Translations under genes and position numbers: made by a program
Shown: piece after piece, positions 45,252 through 57,515 of the stretch
How the letters are laid out: every line of letters begins with the position of its first letter
How positions within the stretch are numbered: position 1 is the first letter of the stretch
Notes under the pieces: model-generated
What the model was told of the DNA's origin: nothing
Databases searched by the model: none
What the model saw: only the letters and a program-made list of their open reading frames with translations
Source: Porites lobata
Lineage: Eukaryota; Cnidaria; Anthozoa; Scleractinia; Poritidae
Assembly: GCA_942486035.1 (NCBI GenBank)
Contig: CALNXK010000038.1
Span: 627,001 to 691,000, forward strand
DNA length: 64,000 nt
Direction: 5' to 3'

Positions 45252-45921
45252 GATAGTCTTATATTGTTAATGAAAATTTATTTGTACAGACAGTAAGAAT
45301 GTAATAAAAAACATCACATTTAAGTAGCCCGGGGTTTGACTCTTAATTCTTCGTCACTGACATCAAGCCTCTAGTTTCCCTGCTAGCAGAGAAAAACTCT
45401 TCTCTCGCTGTGAGAGACCTCTGCTTGGAGGCAAGCCTCCAGTTTAAGCGAAAGCTCAATTTTATTTGCTTATGGTAAGGCTACTAATGTTTAATTTTTG
45501 TCGTGGTTGATGTAACTTGGATGCATCCTGGCAAGAAGGGAAGTGTTTACATAGGAAGCAGGCAAAACAATTTTGCAACTGCTAATAACAGAGAAATAAC
45601 GGAGTAAAACAGAACCGTTGATAACCTTTTCGCCTTTTAATATTACAGTATTTTTATCCTACAATTGTGCTAACAACATAGATGCGGTTAAGTTTGAAAG
45701 GCCGCCAATTTGTCTCCTAGCGACATTTTCACTGCCGTTTTTGTCATCGTTGGTTAAGCTTCCGAATGTTAGTCTTAACCCTATACCAATATTTAAGTTA
45801 AAAAAAAAATGGCTGAAGATTCTAGGAATAATTTACTTCCTCTGATATTATATATTGCTAGGTAAAAGTTAAAACTATGTACAGAATTACATTTTTTAGA
45901 CTAAACATATACTGTATATTC
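45252..45921. other. Convergent gap between NUP42 (+) and the SLC25 carrier (-)
   Basis: 670 bp between stop codons. It contains the NUP42 poly(A) signal at 45303-45308 and, on the minus strand, a possible AATAAA at 45466-45461 for the carrier. No further gene seen. Confidence 0.45.
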
Positions 45922-48900
45922 TTAAACACTTTCAGAGTAGTTATGTAGAGCAGATTTGCTGACTTCATACACAGCAAACTGTATTCCAATGGTGGGAGCA
46001 ACCTGTATAAAGCAACAACAAACAACGTTAGGTTACCATGGACCAATATGTTCAAGTCAAGGGCGGGCCGCTCTTAAAAATGACACGGTTCCACAATTTC
46101 GTTTTGTCGGCTGCCTCATATTTTTTTAGCACTTTACAGCCACCAATTCCAACTTTAATGCCGATAAGATGATTTCTCCGAACACCCCCTATTTTTCTTT
46201 CTTGAAGGATAAAGTCATGGAGTTTTTAGCCAGCATTTGATTTGACTACAAGTACGTAATCAAGTACAAGTATTGCGGTGGGATTTTGATGAGATTGTAT
46301 TCCCTCAACTATAACTCTTTCCTGTTGCTGAATAGCAGATTAAGGGACAAATGTTAGGGACGTTGGTGGTTGAGTTGAACAAACTGACATCGACGAGGAG
46401 GGTCTTCAACAAGGAAAGAAGAAAGTCGATCGAGGGGGATGTTGCTGACTGAGAGAGGTTTAAAAAACCTTTTAAAATGGTGCAAGCCATGGGTAGTTGA
46501 TCAACAAATACTAATCCCGTGAGGCCACCTCTGCTCTAGTGTTTCTACAGGGTCAGAAAAAGCCACTAGTCCATGGTGGATGACTCCAGAAGTTGTTTTT
46601 ATCACGGTCCAAATAAATTTTGCTTTCTGCGCATGCCCGAACTTCGCAAGCTCATATTTTGCATCTGTATCAGAAGGCCGCCAAGAGTACGAAAACCGGT
46701 TTTTAATCACGGTGACCAAAAAATCTCGACCAGCTTCAAAACGCGTTAGAGCAAAATCTCCAGGAGCGTTTTTTAAGGACATTCTGAAATTTCAAGTGGT
46801 TACAAAGAACGTAGCATAATTTTTTTTTCCTGCTAAGTACATATTCGTATGGCAATAGAATGACAATATAAGAAGAGATTTTTTCAAGGGCACAGAAGAT
46901 ACATGTGATTTAAATCCAAGAGACCAACTAGCAAACAGAATCCACCGCTATTCTTCAGTTTTCATGATTGTTGACAGAAGGAAAAGCCTTGAAATGCCTG
47001 TGGCGCCAGTGACCTTACGGTGCGGTTTACCGTAGTCACCTTGTAGAAGCCTTGGACACTAAAAATCAAGTAATAATTCTATATCCAAAGGGTGTTCCTT
47101 TAGTTCGGTGAATGTTTCTGAATAAACCCCCCATCTTCGTATCAGGGATAATAGGGATATTCATGTTGCCGTTGGCAAATAAAAAGAAGCGTTATAAAGT
47201 ATTTTTACCTTTAATAGATTAGGCCACATTCCTTTAAACAACCCATACACTCCTTCACTCTTGACAATGACTTTAAAAGCATGCCATGTGGAGTTGTACT
47301 TAAACAATTCACCAGTTGCACCCTTCATTTGCATGCGGCGACGCACAACATCAAGAGGATAGGTTCCTGTTGATAAAACAGTAAGTAGTCACTACATAAA
47401 AAACTCCTTCATAGTTTTCCACCTGCACTGATGCACCACAAAAACCTGTTTACGATCCTTCTCCGCCCCAGCCAAACAACTGTTCTCCTGCCCCAGAATA
47501 TACAACACGTTTGGGAATAAGTAGTGTAATTTGCCAGAACTGACCGGGCAGAAACTTTTAATCAAAACTATCCAACCAGATCAGTCAAATCCTAAATAGT
47601 ATGCACGAAGGAGATGGTTTTTCAGCAAACCCTCTGGAAAAAGCCCATTTCGTTTACTAACTGACTGGTCCAGTTCTGCCAGTTCTGACAAATGGAAAGC
47701 GCCCCCAGTATGACTATCACTTGGTTCAGTAAAGCAGGAGTCGACTCTATCTTTCGTAGCACTGGCTTCAGTATTAATAGAAATAATTCTAACAGGGACA
47801 ATGGAGGTACCCGATATATTAATCACCTGTTTGGGCCACAGCACCAGCAACAGATCCACAAGTCAGTTTGATAATAACAGGCAAGTCTCTTTCATGAGTC
47901 AATGTCCGTAACTTGTGTCCCGCAGTCTCAGCAAGATAGTAGGTCATGACATATCCTGCAAATGGAAAAAGTTCCCAAAAGAGTTCATCTAATTGCAACA
48001 ATCAGCTAGTGTAGCGCCGTGTCTTGAAAGTTCTGTCTGGTTTTCTTTCAGCTCGTTGATTCGTTTTTTCGCTGTATACAGCCAATTTGCACGCCGTTTT
48101 ATTCGCATATGGTAAATGATAAATTTCCCAACTGTTGGGACTAATTTCGTTCAAATTAATTTCTTTTTTTGTGTGGAAAAATGTTTAGTGTTTTGAAAGT
48201 TCGGTTTGCTTTTCTTTCAGCTTGTTGACCTTTCATAAATGGCAGCAAACCTTAATGACAGGTAATAAGCTTCATTACGCCGATTTGCTGATTACGTGCA
48301 GCAACCACCAAAGATGTAAAAGTCGATAAAAGATGATCCACTGCCATGGCCTGATGACACTCACGGCAATTGGCAAGTTCCAGTTAAGCCAGCTAGTTGT
48401 GGTAACGCTGCGTCTGTTACTCCTTACGCCTCTATGAGTGGATTGTCAGACCCTTTGGTCTTACATGATCACCAACTACTTTTGAGGGATCAATAATCTC
48501 GGAGAGACTGGGATTCAAAACTTGCTTGGTATTTTGGGATGAGTTTATTACATAGGTGGAAATAAGCAGTTTAAATTTGCTGAACTGAAAATTAAACTGA
48601 CTAAATAACGTGTAAAATTACAAAAGAGCGTCCTTTCCAAACAGTAAACCCAACTGTTAAAGTGCACGTTTTGACTTGAAAGTACCTTCGAGAGCGCCTT
48701 CGAGGCCAACAAACAGCAGTTATCAGACTTGCCTTGACTTTTTATATTTTATAAGCAGATCAAAAGCCTACTTTCGTCAAGCTTTAAAACATTGTTAAAA
48801 CGCTGATTTTACGGACCCATCAGTTACCTGACTTTTTTGTGAAAGTTTGCAGTGTTCTTTTATTTGAGACTTGGCAACACACATACCTTTTAAGCCTTCA

Positions 48901-51900
48901 TATACTGCAAAATTGAGTCCTATGTATGGTGCTATCCCCTGCAGCACAAAGAGCAATAAATGTAACTACCACGTTTTAAAAGTAAGGAATATTTTTCGAC
49001 AAGCTGGACACAACAAAATGCTAATTAAAAGTGCATTCCACATTCTTTTTTTTTTGGAGGAACTGAACTGAACTGAACTGCTTCCCAAGATGGAACTAAG
49101 GAAACATTGAGATTCTCAGGAAACTACATTGTTATAGAGGAATGAGTCATATGTAACTATTCAAAGATTGTAAACATTCATTATACACAAAAACACATCT
49201 ACTCACTATTAATGAAGGTCCCAGACCCCTGAACAAACAGCCACTAAACAAACCACCTTCTTCTTTGATAATGGTAAAAAAGGCATGTCGTATATTTCTG
49301 CATGAAAAAGAGGCAAAGTAGCTAGGATATATAATTGTTGAAATGACAACCTGAAATGAAACTACAAGGACGCTCCTAGATTTGGTTTACTTTATTTCAA
49401 CATTAGGATGTAAAATAAAAAAAAAGTAAATAAAATTATTCAAAAGGGTACGGTCAACAACATCGCATTAATGTCTCTGTTCCTTCGCGATGCATGTTAA
49501 ACGCATAACTTAATTATAAAAAACAAATAATGACAAGTTGGCGTTAATGGGGGAGCACTGCCTTGCGCTAGGTTAGCCTAATGCGACTTCCGGCGATGGC
49601 GTGACCAAAGAACCTCACTTATCTCCCCAGCACTACGAGCTGAATGCAATACAGCACGTGCTGGATCGGACAAGAGTATCGGTTTGCAGGTGATATTAAA
49701 AAGTAATGGTCCAGCTAAGAAGCAGGCAGAAAAACAATAGCCTGCGGCAATAGCGTCAGTTATTTTTCAGGCGCTAATTTTTCTAATCAAACTAAATCTG
49801 AATGCTCTGATTGGTCAATACAGCGAAAAGCGCGAAATTTGAATTTTAAAGTTGAATTAAGATAGCTTAAGACTCATTCGAACAACTTTTTATTTCGTCT
49901 ATTGCTTTGTTATGTTGAAAAATATAACATATCTAAAATTTAAAAGATTTCTATGCGCCAAACCCGAGGAAGTTAAACTGATATGAAATTACACGAAGAT
50001 GAGCACAGTGTTACATCAATCAGCGACGTTGGGAACAACATTTACGTCGGCTCTCACAAAAGAAATGTCAAAACCATGATCGTAAACAGCAGCAATTCAC
50101 TCTCACGTGGCGAATCTGGCGAACGCGCCAATGTCCCGCGTTCATATTCGGCCACCATACAAAACAACAACACGTACACAAAATCAAATCTAAATGTTAT
50201 CTAAATTTTCTGCTTTTGGAAAAAAAGATGATGTTGCCCAGATAGAAAAAATTCCTGCATGTTCGGATAATTGGGTTTCAGAAAAAGCTCTCCTACAGTT
50301 TATCTGTTTTCAAGGTTTTGATATCACTCTATAAAAATCCTTCTTACAATCTCTTTCGTCCTTTGAAAAAATAAAGGCAAGCTACAGTCATGCTCACTAG
50401 ATCTTCCGTACCAAGAGAAACTCAAACACCAGTGACAGCTATTTATGATACCTAAGCGGCTTCCGTCTCGGTATTCTCCGTCTCAGAACTCAAAGGTACA
50501 AAATGCAAACGTGTCACAAATTTCAATTCGCTCATTTTAACTTAAGGTCCACGGCGAACTTCCATTTGGCTTGATGAAGCAGTCTAGAGAGAAAAAAAAT
50601 CGAATGAGAGATGGGTAAAGCTACACGGAATATGGAAGTTTCGAAAAGGGCAAACACATGAATAACACATAATGCGCGCGGAGGTGCGAAAATCTATTGA
50701 ATTCAGCTTACCTCAAGCTCAAGTGTTCTACATCTCTTCGAGAAATAAATTCATCCTTGTAAAAACAACAAATCTTTCGCTTTAATTTCTCCTTTTATGC
50801 CCAGCTGTTCTCCAATTTCTAGTGCCACAATTATTTCGATCTCCTCCTGATCCGGCCTGACAACGAAAACAACTACGCCGGGCCCAAATTTCCACATGGC
50901 GACTCGGCATGTCGAGGACGGCAGCAAACCATGTTTAAGAGCATTTTGACGATCACTCCGATGATAAAATACAGTAAATTTGAGATAAATATTCAATAAA
51001 GAAAAAATGCAGATTTTTCACGAAGAAATTGGCGAGATTTCTTCGGGTAAAAGACAAATTTCCTAACATCTCAAGTGTCACACTAAGATGGGGTCACAAC
51101 AAGGTCGCGCGTGTGTTGCACGTTTTCCGCTCTAACTTTTGATTGGCGCATAGAACAATGCTGAAACTTGGCCGTGTGGTATAAGACAGGGGAATGGGGA
51201 AAATAAAGCTAAAAAAAGTTGTTTTTGTCACGTTTCTGACTGTTTTTTTGGCGATTTTTGGATTTCGGCCAATCAGAACGCTTGATTTAATTGAAATTAA
51301 TGATTAAAAGTTAGCACCTTTTAATCACTCTTGCCGTTCGCCTGCCTACCTCTTACACGGACCATTACTTAAACGGCAACGCGGCCAACAAGCTTGGGGG
51401 AAGTCGCTGCGCAGACTTAACCGCATGGCGCAGGAGTGTCCCTAGTTTATTTGACCGCATAGCACAAAACAAAGCCCAAACCTCGTCTCCAAAGGGAGGG
51501 AGGGAGGGAAAAATTTTACAAGAATCGTATACTGAGCGCTAACCTTGCTGAATAACAGAAGCCAAGTGAACTCTGCACACTTGTTCTAGGCTTTTATAGC
51601 TAGACAAACGTCTGCTGGCATAGCCAGTAGAAAAGGCTGTACTACAAGACAGCTCAGCGTTGCACGTGCGAACTCTTAGCCATGAATAGTGCATTGAAAA
51701 AGTTGGCCAATGCTGTGGATCGTACTAGCATGCTAAAGACAACAAGGCCGTAAAGTTCTACGCTAGAATACAATGTATCTTAGAGCTTGCTGACCTTGGC
51801 AGCTTGACTACACAACTGCTTTATTGAAAAGGAACCGCCATGAAAGGGTTACTGATAACTGGCGTCACGTTCCATTAACTACATTTTACTTGCGTGACAG

Positions 51901-54900
51901 TAAAATTGCTTTTAAATTGATGACAGACAAATTTGGTTAGCTGGAAAATGCACACTGGTTGTAACCATAGCGTCAACCCTTGTCCAAGTGTTGTGTGCGA
52001 TATGACACCTGGAGTGACAAAAGAGTAGAGCCAACAGCCAAAGTAGAGCCTCACCTATAACGTCTCTCCTTTCCTTCCCCTTGAACAGCTAGTCTTGTCC
52101 TAAGAAAACCACGCACAATTTGATTAGACAAACTTTCCTTTCATACATTTTTTTTGCTTCAAGACACTGACAGGCTGACTCCACCCTTGAAAGAGTGGCA
52201 GAGGTTTTATTATTAGACAAGCGTCTTCAATGTCCATTATGGGGAAAAGTAAACTAAGATAATGTGGACAAAACAAGTGCACAACAATATTACTTATTAT
52301 GAGTGACAATATAAATAACCATTAAAATCATTACACATTAAATGTCAATTTCTTGGTCACTGAAAAAAGTTCCAGGTGAAAACAATTCAATAAAAATATT
52401 AAACCACTTTTACCGGGGCAGATTTCCCCAAGAGGTCACTACTTATACCTCACACTATTGAAGGTTAATTTTGAAGAGAGACTAAAGTTGACTTTTGTTG
52501 CCCACCTGATTAAATCAAGTGGATATGTTACAGTAGATGAAACAATTCCTGCCAAAGCTCCTGCAGTAAGCCGCAATAACGGGCGTTGCTCTCTTGGATC
52601 TTGAGGAATTTTTAGAATCTGTAAAAGTTAAATAAAATTTATAATACCAAATCTACATTATACCTAAAAGGGGGGCTTATTTAAATTCAAGCTCTTTTTA
52701 TTATAAGGGAGCACTAATAGAGGGGGTCAACTTTTAAATTCTATGATTTTTAAGGTTGTGAAGTAGTGGACAATGCTCATGTGAGCTCACCAAGAGAGAA
52801 AATGACCAATGTTTGAATATCAGGGGCTGCACCACACATGGGTTGAGGTTTTTTTTTGGTCCTTCCTTTTGCTCCAAGACATTTTTTTTTGAGTTTCAAG
52901 TCCTGGAAGAATTTGGTGTTTTTGGATCTGAGTTGGAGCATGCAGTTTCTTGTGAGACTTGGTGAATATTCTTCAAATTACATTATAGCTTATATAAGGT
53001 GGTCAGAACATCAAGCAAGGTTCAAAGGGAAAACTTTGTCATCCCAAAAGTGATTGTGATCATTTGTGAAGGGTGGTCATTTATGAGAGATTCCGACTAT
53101 GTAAGGGCTTTGACTGGAAGAATTTGGTGTTTTGGATCTGTTGTGGCCTATGAGAGGTGGTCTCTTACATGAGCTGGTCTAACATGGAGGCTCAACTGTA
53201 TGTGTTGCTCTAGTTTTTGTAGTTTCTTTTCTTTGTAAAATGCATTAGTTGACTCTAATATTATTAATTAAATGGTGATGAAGTCTGCATCAAAGAAATG
53301 AAACGTCCTCACATGAAATTGGAAACTGGAATCTTATGCTCAGATCAAAGTTACTCATTATATTATAATAATTTCATGTAATAAGTAACTTTGATCAAAG
53401 CATAATATTCACATGTTTGTGACACAGTGTCTCATGACTGCTTATACTGTAACATACCTTTTTAAATTCTTCATAAGCAGCAAACTGAACAGCAGTATAA
53501 GGAACAATTCTGACAATATTCGTTCCATTCCCCTATAATAATAAATAATTATTACTATTACTGACAGTGCTGGTTATATCCGTTTGACGTCATCATGATG
53601 ATGAAAACTCTAGAAGATACAATACCCGCCCATATTATCTTAGTACGTAAACTACTGTACCAACCATTTACACACCAATATTGCTGATCTCAGCTCAGAC
53701 CAACTTTACAGTTGCATCATGCTTTTTTGTAAATTTCTTAGCCATTGTTGCATGCCTGCGACATGAAACTTGCTAATTTCATGCGCCCACTTTACAGAGT
53801 AGGGCAGCACAACTCAAAAATCATCTTTTTTTTCTAACCTTAGATACGGTCCTTTCAGATTCAAACTCAGAAATTTCGTCAACATGTGAGAAATTAAATG
53901 AAACTGAACAAGATCGATGAAGTTTGAAAAACTGTAAATTCCCTTTAAGTGATGTTTTAGTTTTTTCTCATCCAGAAACTTTGCTACCATGGCAATGTGA
54001 CATAACAACTTCTCCTCTCTATTAGTATTCACAGTAAGGAGCTCTTATTATAAGTCAGGCATGTTTTATAATTTGCCTTCTCCTTCTTCCCTCATAAACA
54101 AGAATAAGAATAAATAAGAATAAAACAAAACTTAGAAAAATGTCACCCAGTCCTTTTAGTGAAAAATCAAGAGACACCTGGTGTATTAAGCAGAAATATC
54201 AAGATAACACCCTGCTTTCTCTGCTGTATGTGTGTCTAAACCTCACATACCAAAAAATCCCCCCAACCACATTAGCCAACATGCATAGAAATAAATCTAT
54301 AGAGTAAAAGGTAGGAATACAGTAATTCAAAGCCATGTCTGAAGGGAAAAGTTAATTTAGTTATTTGTGGCAATCTTCATTCAAAGACTCTACCATTTGC
54401 ACTGATTTAGCTCAGACCAGGAGCCTTTTGGCCATGGGGTACTCAGAGAGGGGGGAACGAAAATTCCTAAGAAAAGCACGCAAGTTCTCTCACCCCTTCC
54501 TCTAATGGGAACAGGAGTTACAGGAGATTGCCAAGAGAAATTGCTTGCAGGCTACCGTAGAAAGTCATTTGTTTACAAAACAAGGGAAAGTCCTAACACC
54601 TCTACAGTTTGCACAACATAGGGGTCAGGGTTAGGGTTCAATAGGTAACCCAGCTCTAATCTACCAAACTGTCATATTTCTTAGCTTTCATACCTTGAAA
54701 TACCCATAAAGCCCTTCATCTTTTCCAATTTTCACCAAAGTTTGCGTTACACCCGTATACTTCGCCTCAGAAACTTGTATCTGAAACAAAGAAAGCATAT
54801 ATAAAGCTTCCACTAGCGTCTTACAGCACATCAGCTTCAACAGCAACCTTTCCCAATACTCATCAACACAGCTATTTGAGTGTACCATACCTGTCTTCCT

Positions 54901-55111
54901 CAGGCTCATGTCGGCGTTAAGATACGATATAAATAAAATAGCTCAGGCTTATTCATCTCATTACCTGCATTAACATTTTCACTCTTTCCAGAGGAGAAAC
55001 ACAGGTTCTGGAAACTCCTCCAGCGATCCCACCAGCGACAAGATGAATCAACTGGTCCTTCGGAACATAACTTTCCCACCAGCGAGACTCGCGCATTTTT
55101 TCAGGAGTCAT
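45922..55111 (-). CDS. SLC25 mitochondrial carrier, CoA/adenine-nucleotide-like group, complete, 10 exons
   Basis: Six-helix inner-membrane carrier. Exons in transcript order: 55111-54965, 54780-54694, 53532-53458, 52618-52506, 52099-52055, 49297-49207, 48938-48887, 47955-47827, 47366-47209, 46002-45922; total 978 nt, 325 aa. The three signatures are SPLERVKMLMQ, YPLDLIRTR and YPLDVVRRRMQ. The link segments GNGTNIVRIVPYTAVQF, FRGLGPSLIGIAPYIGLNF and GMWPNLLKVAPTIGIQF close each repeat. The wording is close to the YPR011C/SLC25A42/SLC25A16 cluster that moves CoA, adenine nucleotides or APS/PAP; exact substrate cannot be told by eye. Start ATG 55111 gives MTPEKMRESRWWESYVPKDQ; no EF-hands, so it is not a calcium-regulated SCaMC. 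A tandem partial paralogue lies at 59536-62339. Confidence 0.92.
46400..46830. other. Unassigned open stretch in the last intron of the SLC25 gene
   Basis: A 93-codon minus-strand frame (46501-46782; begins MSLKNAPGDFALTRFEAGRD) has no similarity I recognise and no splice links that fit the surrounding gene. Probably repeat-derived. The rest of this 1.2-kb intron shows nothing else. Confidence 0.25.
49300..52050. other. 2.7-kb intron 5 of the SLC25 gene, possible small exon on minus strand
   Basis: Mostly unremarkable AT-rich sequence. An 81-codon minus-strand frame at 50751-50996 (contains VAMWKFGPGVVVFVVRPDQE and VALEIGEQLGIKGEIKAKDL) looks protein-like and is followed in transcript direction by CTTGAG|GTAAGC at about 50715-50704. 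I cannot link it to a known gene. A plus-strand 73-codon frame at 49983-50204 is Ser/Asn-rich and probably chance. GGGA repeats at 51495-51510. Confidence 0.3.
53040..53215. repeat. Dispersed repeat, 'gagaggtggtctcttac' type
   Basis: Contains 'gggtggtcatttatgagagattccgac' and 'gagaggtggtctcttacatgagctggtctaacatggaggctcaactgta', with two related direct blocks. In intron 3 of the SLC25 gene. Confidence 0.5.
53335..53404. repeat. Palindromic 70-bp element
   Basis: TTATGCTCAGATCAAAGTTA at the left is mirrored by TAACTTTGATCAAAGCATAA at the right (22 of 25 positions match over the full arm), with an AT-only centre. Foldback unit in an intron. Confidence 0.7.
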
Positions 55112-55510
55112 ACTTCTAGAACCATGTTTTAGTGTGTTAAGTTAGCGATCACTATATCTACAGGATAATTTGGTCAGAAAAGTTAGTCGTGCTCATTTTT
55201 TGGCTGAAAGAAAAATATACAACGGAGCTAGCAGTGCATGATATGCTGCAGACACAGCGATTATGATTGGACGATATCTCCCTTCCGGTAAATACAGCGT
55301 AGGCCGTCACCGGAAGTTGAGGAAGACGTGACTTTTGTCTCGTTTCCCAATGCAAGTTACATTTTTGGCTCAATTCATACCATTTCAAGATTACCTCATC
55401 CTCTTTGAAGACTATTAACAAACTTAACGTATTTGAATATGCACAGCTAGATAATTACTCCCTTGAGCATTTCTAATGCTGGCAGGATGCATTTCTATCA
55501 CTTGAACCTC
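55112..55510. other. Upstream region of the SLC25 gene
   Basis: About 400 bp between the SLC25 start codon and the first intergenic transposon. It presumably holds the 5' UTR and promoter. A short GGAAGTTGAGG (ETS-like) and CG dinucleotides occur at 55265-55330. No TATA box is obvious. Confidence 0.35.
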
Positions 55511-55514
55511 TTTA

Positions 55515-56409
55515 TGTATCGGTCAAATCGAAGCTTCAACATGCCCCCCCCGGGCAACCCCCCGGGCAACCCCCCGGGCATTTGACTTTTTTGAAAATTA
55601 TTGTTCAAATTCCCCCCTTCCCGGGCCAAAATGCCGTTCAAATGCCCCACTCTAGGGTCCATTCAGGTGATCAAATGCCCCCACCCCGGGGACATTTCAC
55701 AGGCACAAAAATGACAGAAGGACGGCGGAAACGCCTTCTCAGTTGTCGAACAAAATCTTTATGAATATAACAAAAACTGAGAAACACTGTTAGCGTATTT
55801 ACTATGAACAAACGTCTCATGCAAAGCGGCGGACATTGCTGCTACAAGGTCACTGAATGCTCAGCTCTTCTTCGTCATGCAATCTATTGAGATTACTACA
55901 TCATGACCATTTCACTGACATGCATCATCGCTCACCTTATTAATTAACAGTAGTCAAAGTAGTTGACCTGAGCTTTTTATTTTATTTCATTTTATGTTGT
56001 TATATTGAATCGCCGGTATAGGTATTGTATTTTATTGTAAACACAACAATAAAATACTTTCACACATTCAAAGCCTGAATCCAATATTAAAATTTTAAAA
56101 TTTAAATACTTCAAACACGGCACAAAGCTTGTTTAAGCCCTTTCGTTGTAACCAATTGGCCACAAAGGCACAATCTTTTCCACGAAAATCCTCTTACACC
56201 GCGTCCGCCATGATAGCTGGCCACGCCAAGATTTTACATGAAATCGAGAGTGCAGTTCAAATTCCCCTCCCCTAAAGCATGGGGATCAAATTCCCCACCC
56301 CCTGAAAGACTCTGATAATCAAATTCCCTCCTCCCCGGGACGGCAAAGGTGTCAAATGCCCGGGGTATGCCCGGGGGGGGCATGTTGAAGCTTCGATTTG
56401 ACCGATACA
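55515..56409. mobile_element. 895-bp non-autonomous DNA transposon with 40-bp inverted ends
   Basis: The left end TGTATCGGTCAAATCGAAGC...CAACATGCCCCCCCCGGG is repeated inverted at the right end up to 56409. TTA stands on both sides (55512-55514 and 56410-56412), suggesting a 3-bp duplication. Internal 'ccccccgggcaac' units are tandem near both ends. Contains no transposase frame. A 3-bp TWA target is the habit of PIF/Harbinger, but the ends do not look like that family, so the superfamily is open. Confidence 0.75.
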
Positions 56410-56814
56410 TTACAACTTGGGGACGCCAGCCCTTAGCCTGTGACGTTCAAGGAACTGACCAAAACGTCCTTAAAATCCTGTTTTTCCGTGAAAGGTGACT
56501 TTCGACAAGTTCAAATTTTTCGAATTTTTTAGCTCTTTATCACGGACTGCAAAAATATCCAACTATCGCTGAAACGACTTCACCACTTACTGACACACAG
56601 ACTGCAGGGTGCGCCAAAACCGACGTCCGATTGTCCGGGACAGGTAGAAATTTAGTTCGGACAAGTAAATCTTTGACATGAATTGTCCGTAGGACAAGCA
56701 CATTTCTGATTACTGAACAACCACAGAAACACGAATTTCAATAGAACTGAAATTTATCTTGTAGTCATATAAATGCATATAAAAGCAAACTTCCAACTTG
56801 ACAAAATGAGTGTA

Positions 56815-57065
56815 CAGTCTAACCTCTCCTTACGGACACCTCTCTATTACGGACAGTTCGTTCATTCCTTTTTTTGCTCTCGTTCCAGTTTTCTCGACGA
56901 ACTCGCGCGGAACAGCTTGCAACAGCTTGCTACGCAGGCTAACAGTTCGTTTGGTCACAGAAATGCCAAAATCATACATCCCCTACCTCTATAATACGGA
57001 CACCTCTGTAAAGCGGACACTTGGTTCTGTCCCTTTGGAGTCCGTATTAAAGAGGTTTGGTTGTA
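56815..57065. repeat. Dispersed repeat, 'tacggacacctct' type
   Basis: 'ctaacctctccttacggacacctctctattacggac' on the left and 'aatacggacacctctgtaaagcggacac...agtccgtattaaagaggtttgg' on the right form a partly inverted pair, interrupted by a fragment 'cagcttgctacgcaggctaac' like the 6634 foldback end. Intergenic. Confidence 0.55.
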
Positions 57066-57230
57066 AATTATATTTCTTCATTCTGTGGCCATTCCATTTG
57101 TTTCCGTGAGCTTCGTATCTTATAACTTATTACCCTGGCATAAGTAACATTTGCCGTAGCATTATAAATTATACCACAATTAACGTTGATATTAAATGAA
57201 AATATCCTAAACGTGGCGCGTTACATGTCT

Positions 57231-57515
57231 TTTTAGTATACAGCTATTTCGAGAAAGGTTGTCGGAAAAAGTGCACGCGACAACCCGGAAAGGTATTGTG
57301 GGTGGTTTTGAGTCCTCTGTTCTTCAAAGAAATTTGACAAAATGGCACGAGAGGCCATGGACATATGCTTGCGAGTGCTAAAGGAAAGCAACAAAAGTAT
57401 GTTCGACGGCTACAGTGGTCGGGAACAGTGCATTGATCATATCCCATATTACCTTTCGGGATTGTCGCGTGCACTTTTTTCCGACAACCTTTCTCGAAAT
57501 AGCTGTATACTAAAA
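57231..57515. mobile_element. 285-bp inverted-repeat element carrying a short open frame
   Basis: Arms of about 70 bp (TTTTAGTATACAGCTATTTC ... and its complement) are nearly identical, including 'gaaaggttgtcggaaaaagtgcacgcgacaa'. Between them is an ATG-initiated frame at 57342 (MAREAMDICLRVLKESNKSM) that continues through the right arm to 57563. A foldback/MITE. If only the inner CAGC...GCTG part is the element, the flanking TA would fit a Tc1/mariner target, but the match extends ten bases further. Confidence 0.7.

Noticed and set aside
46501..46782. 93-codon minus-strand frame as a gene or an extra SLC25 exon
   Set aside because: The carrier is complete without it, phases do not require it, and no familiar residues are present.
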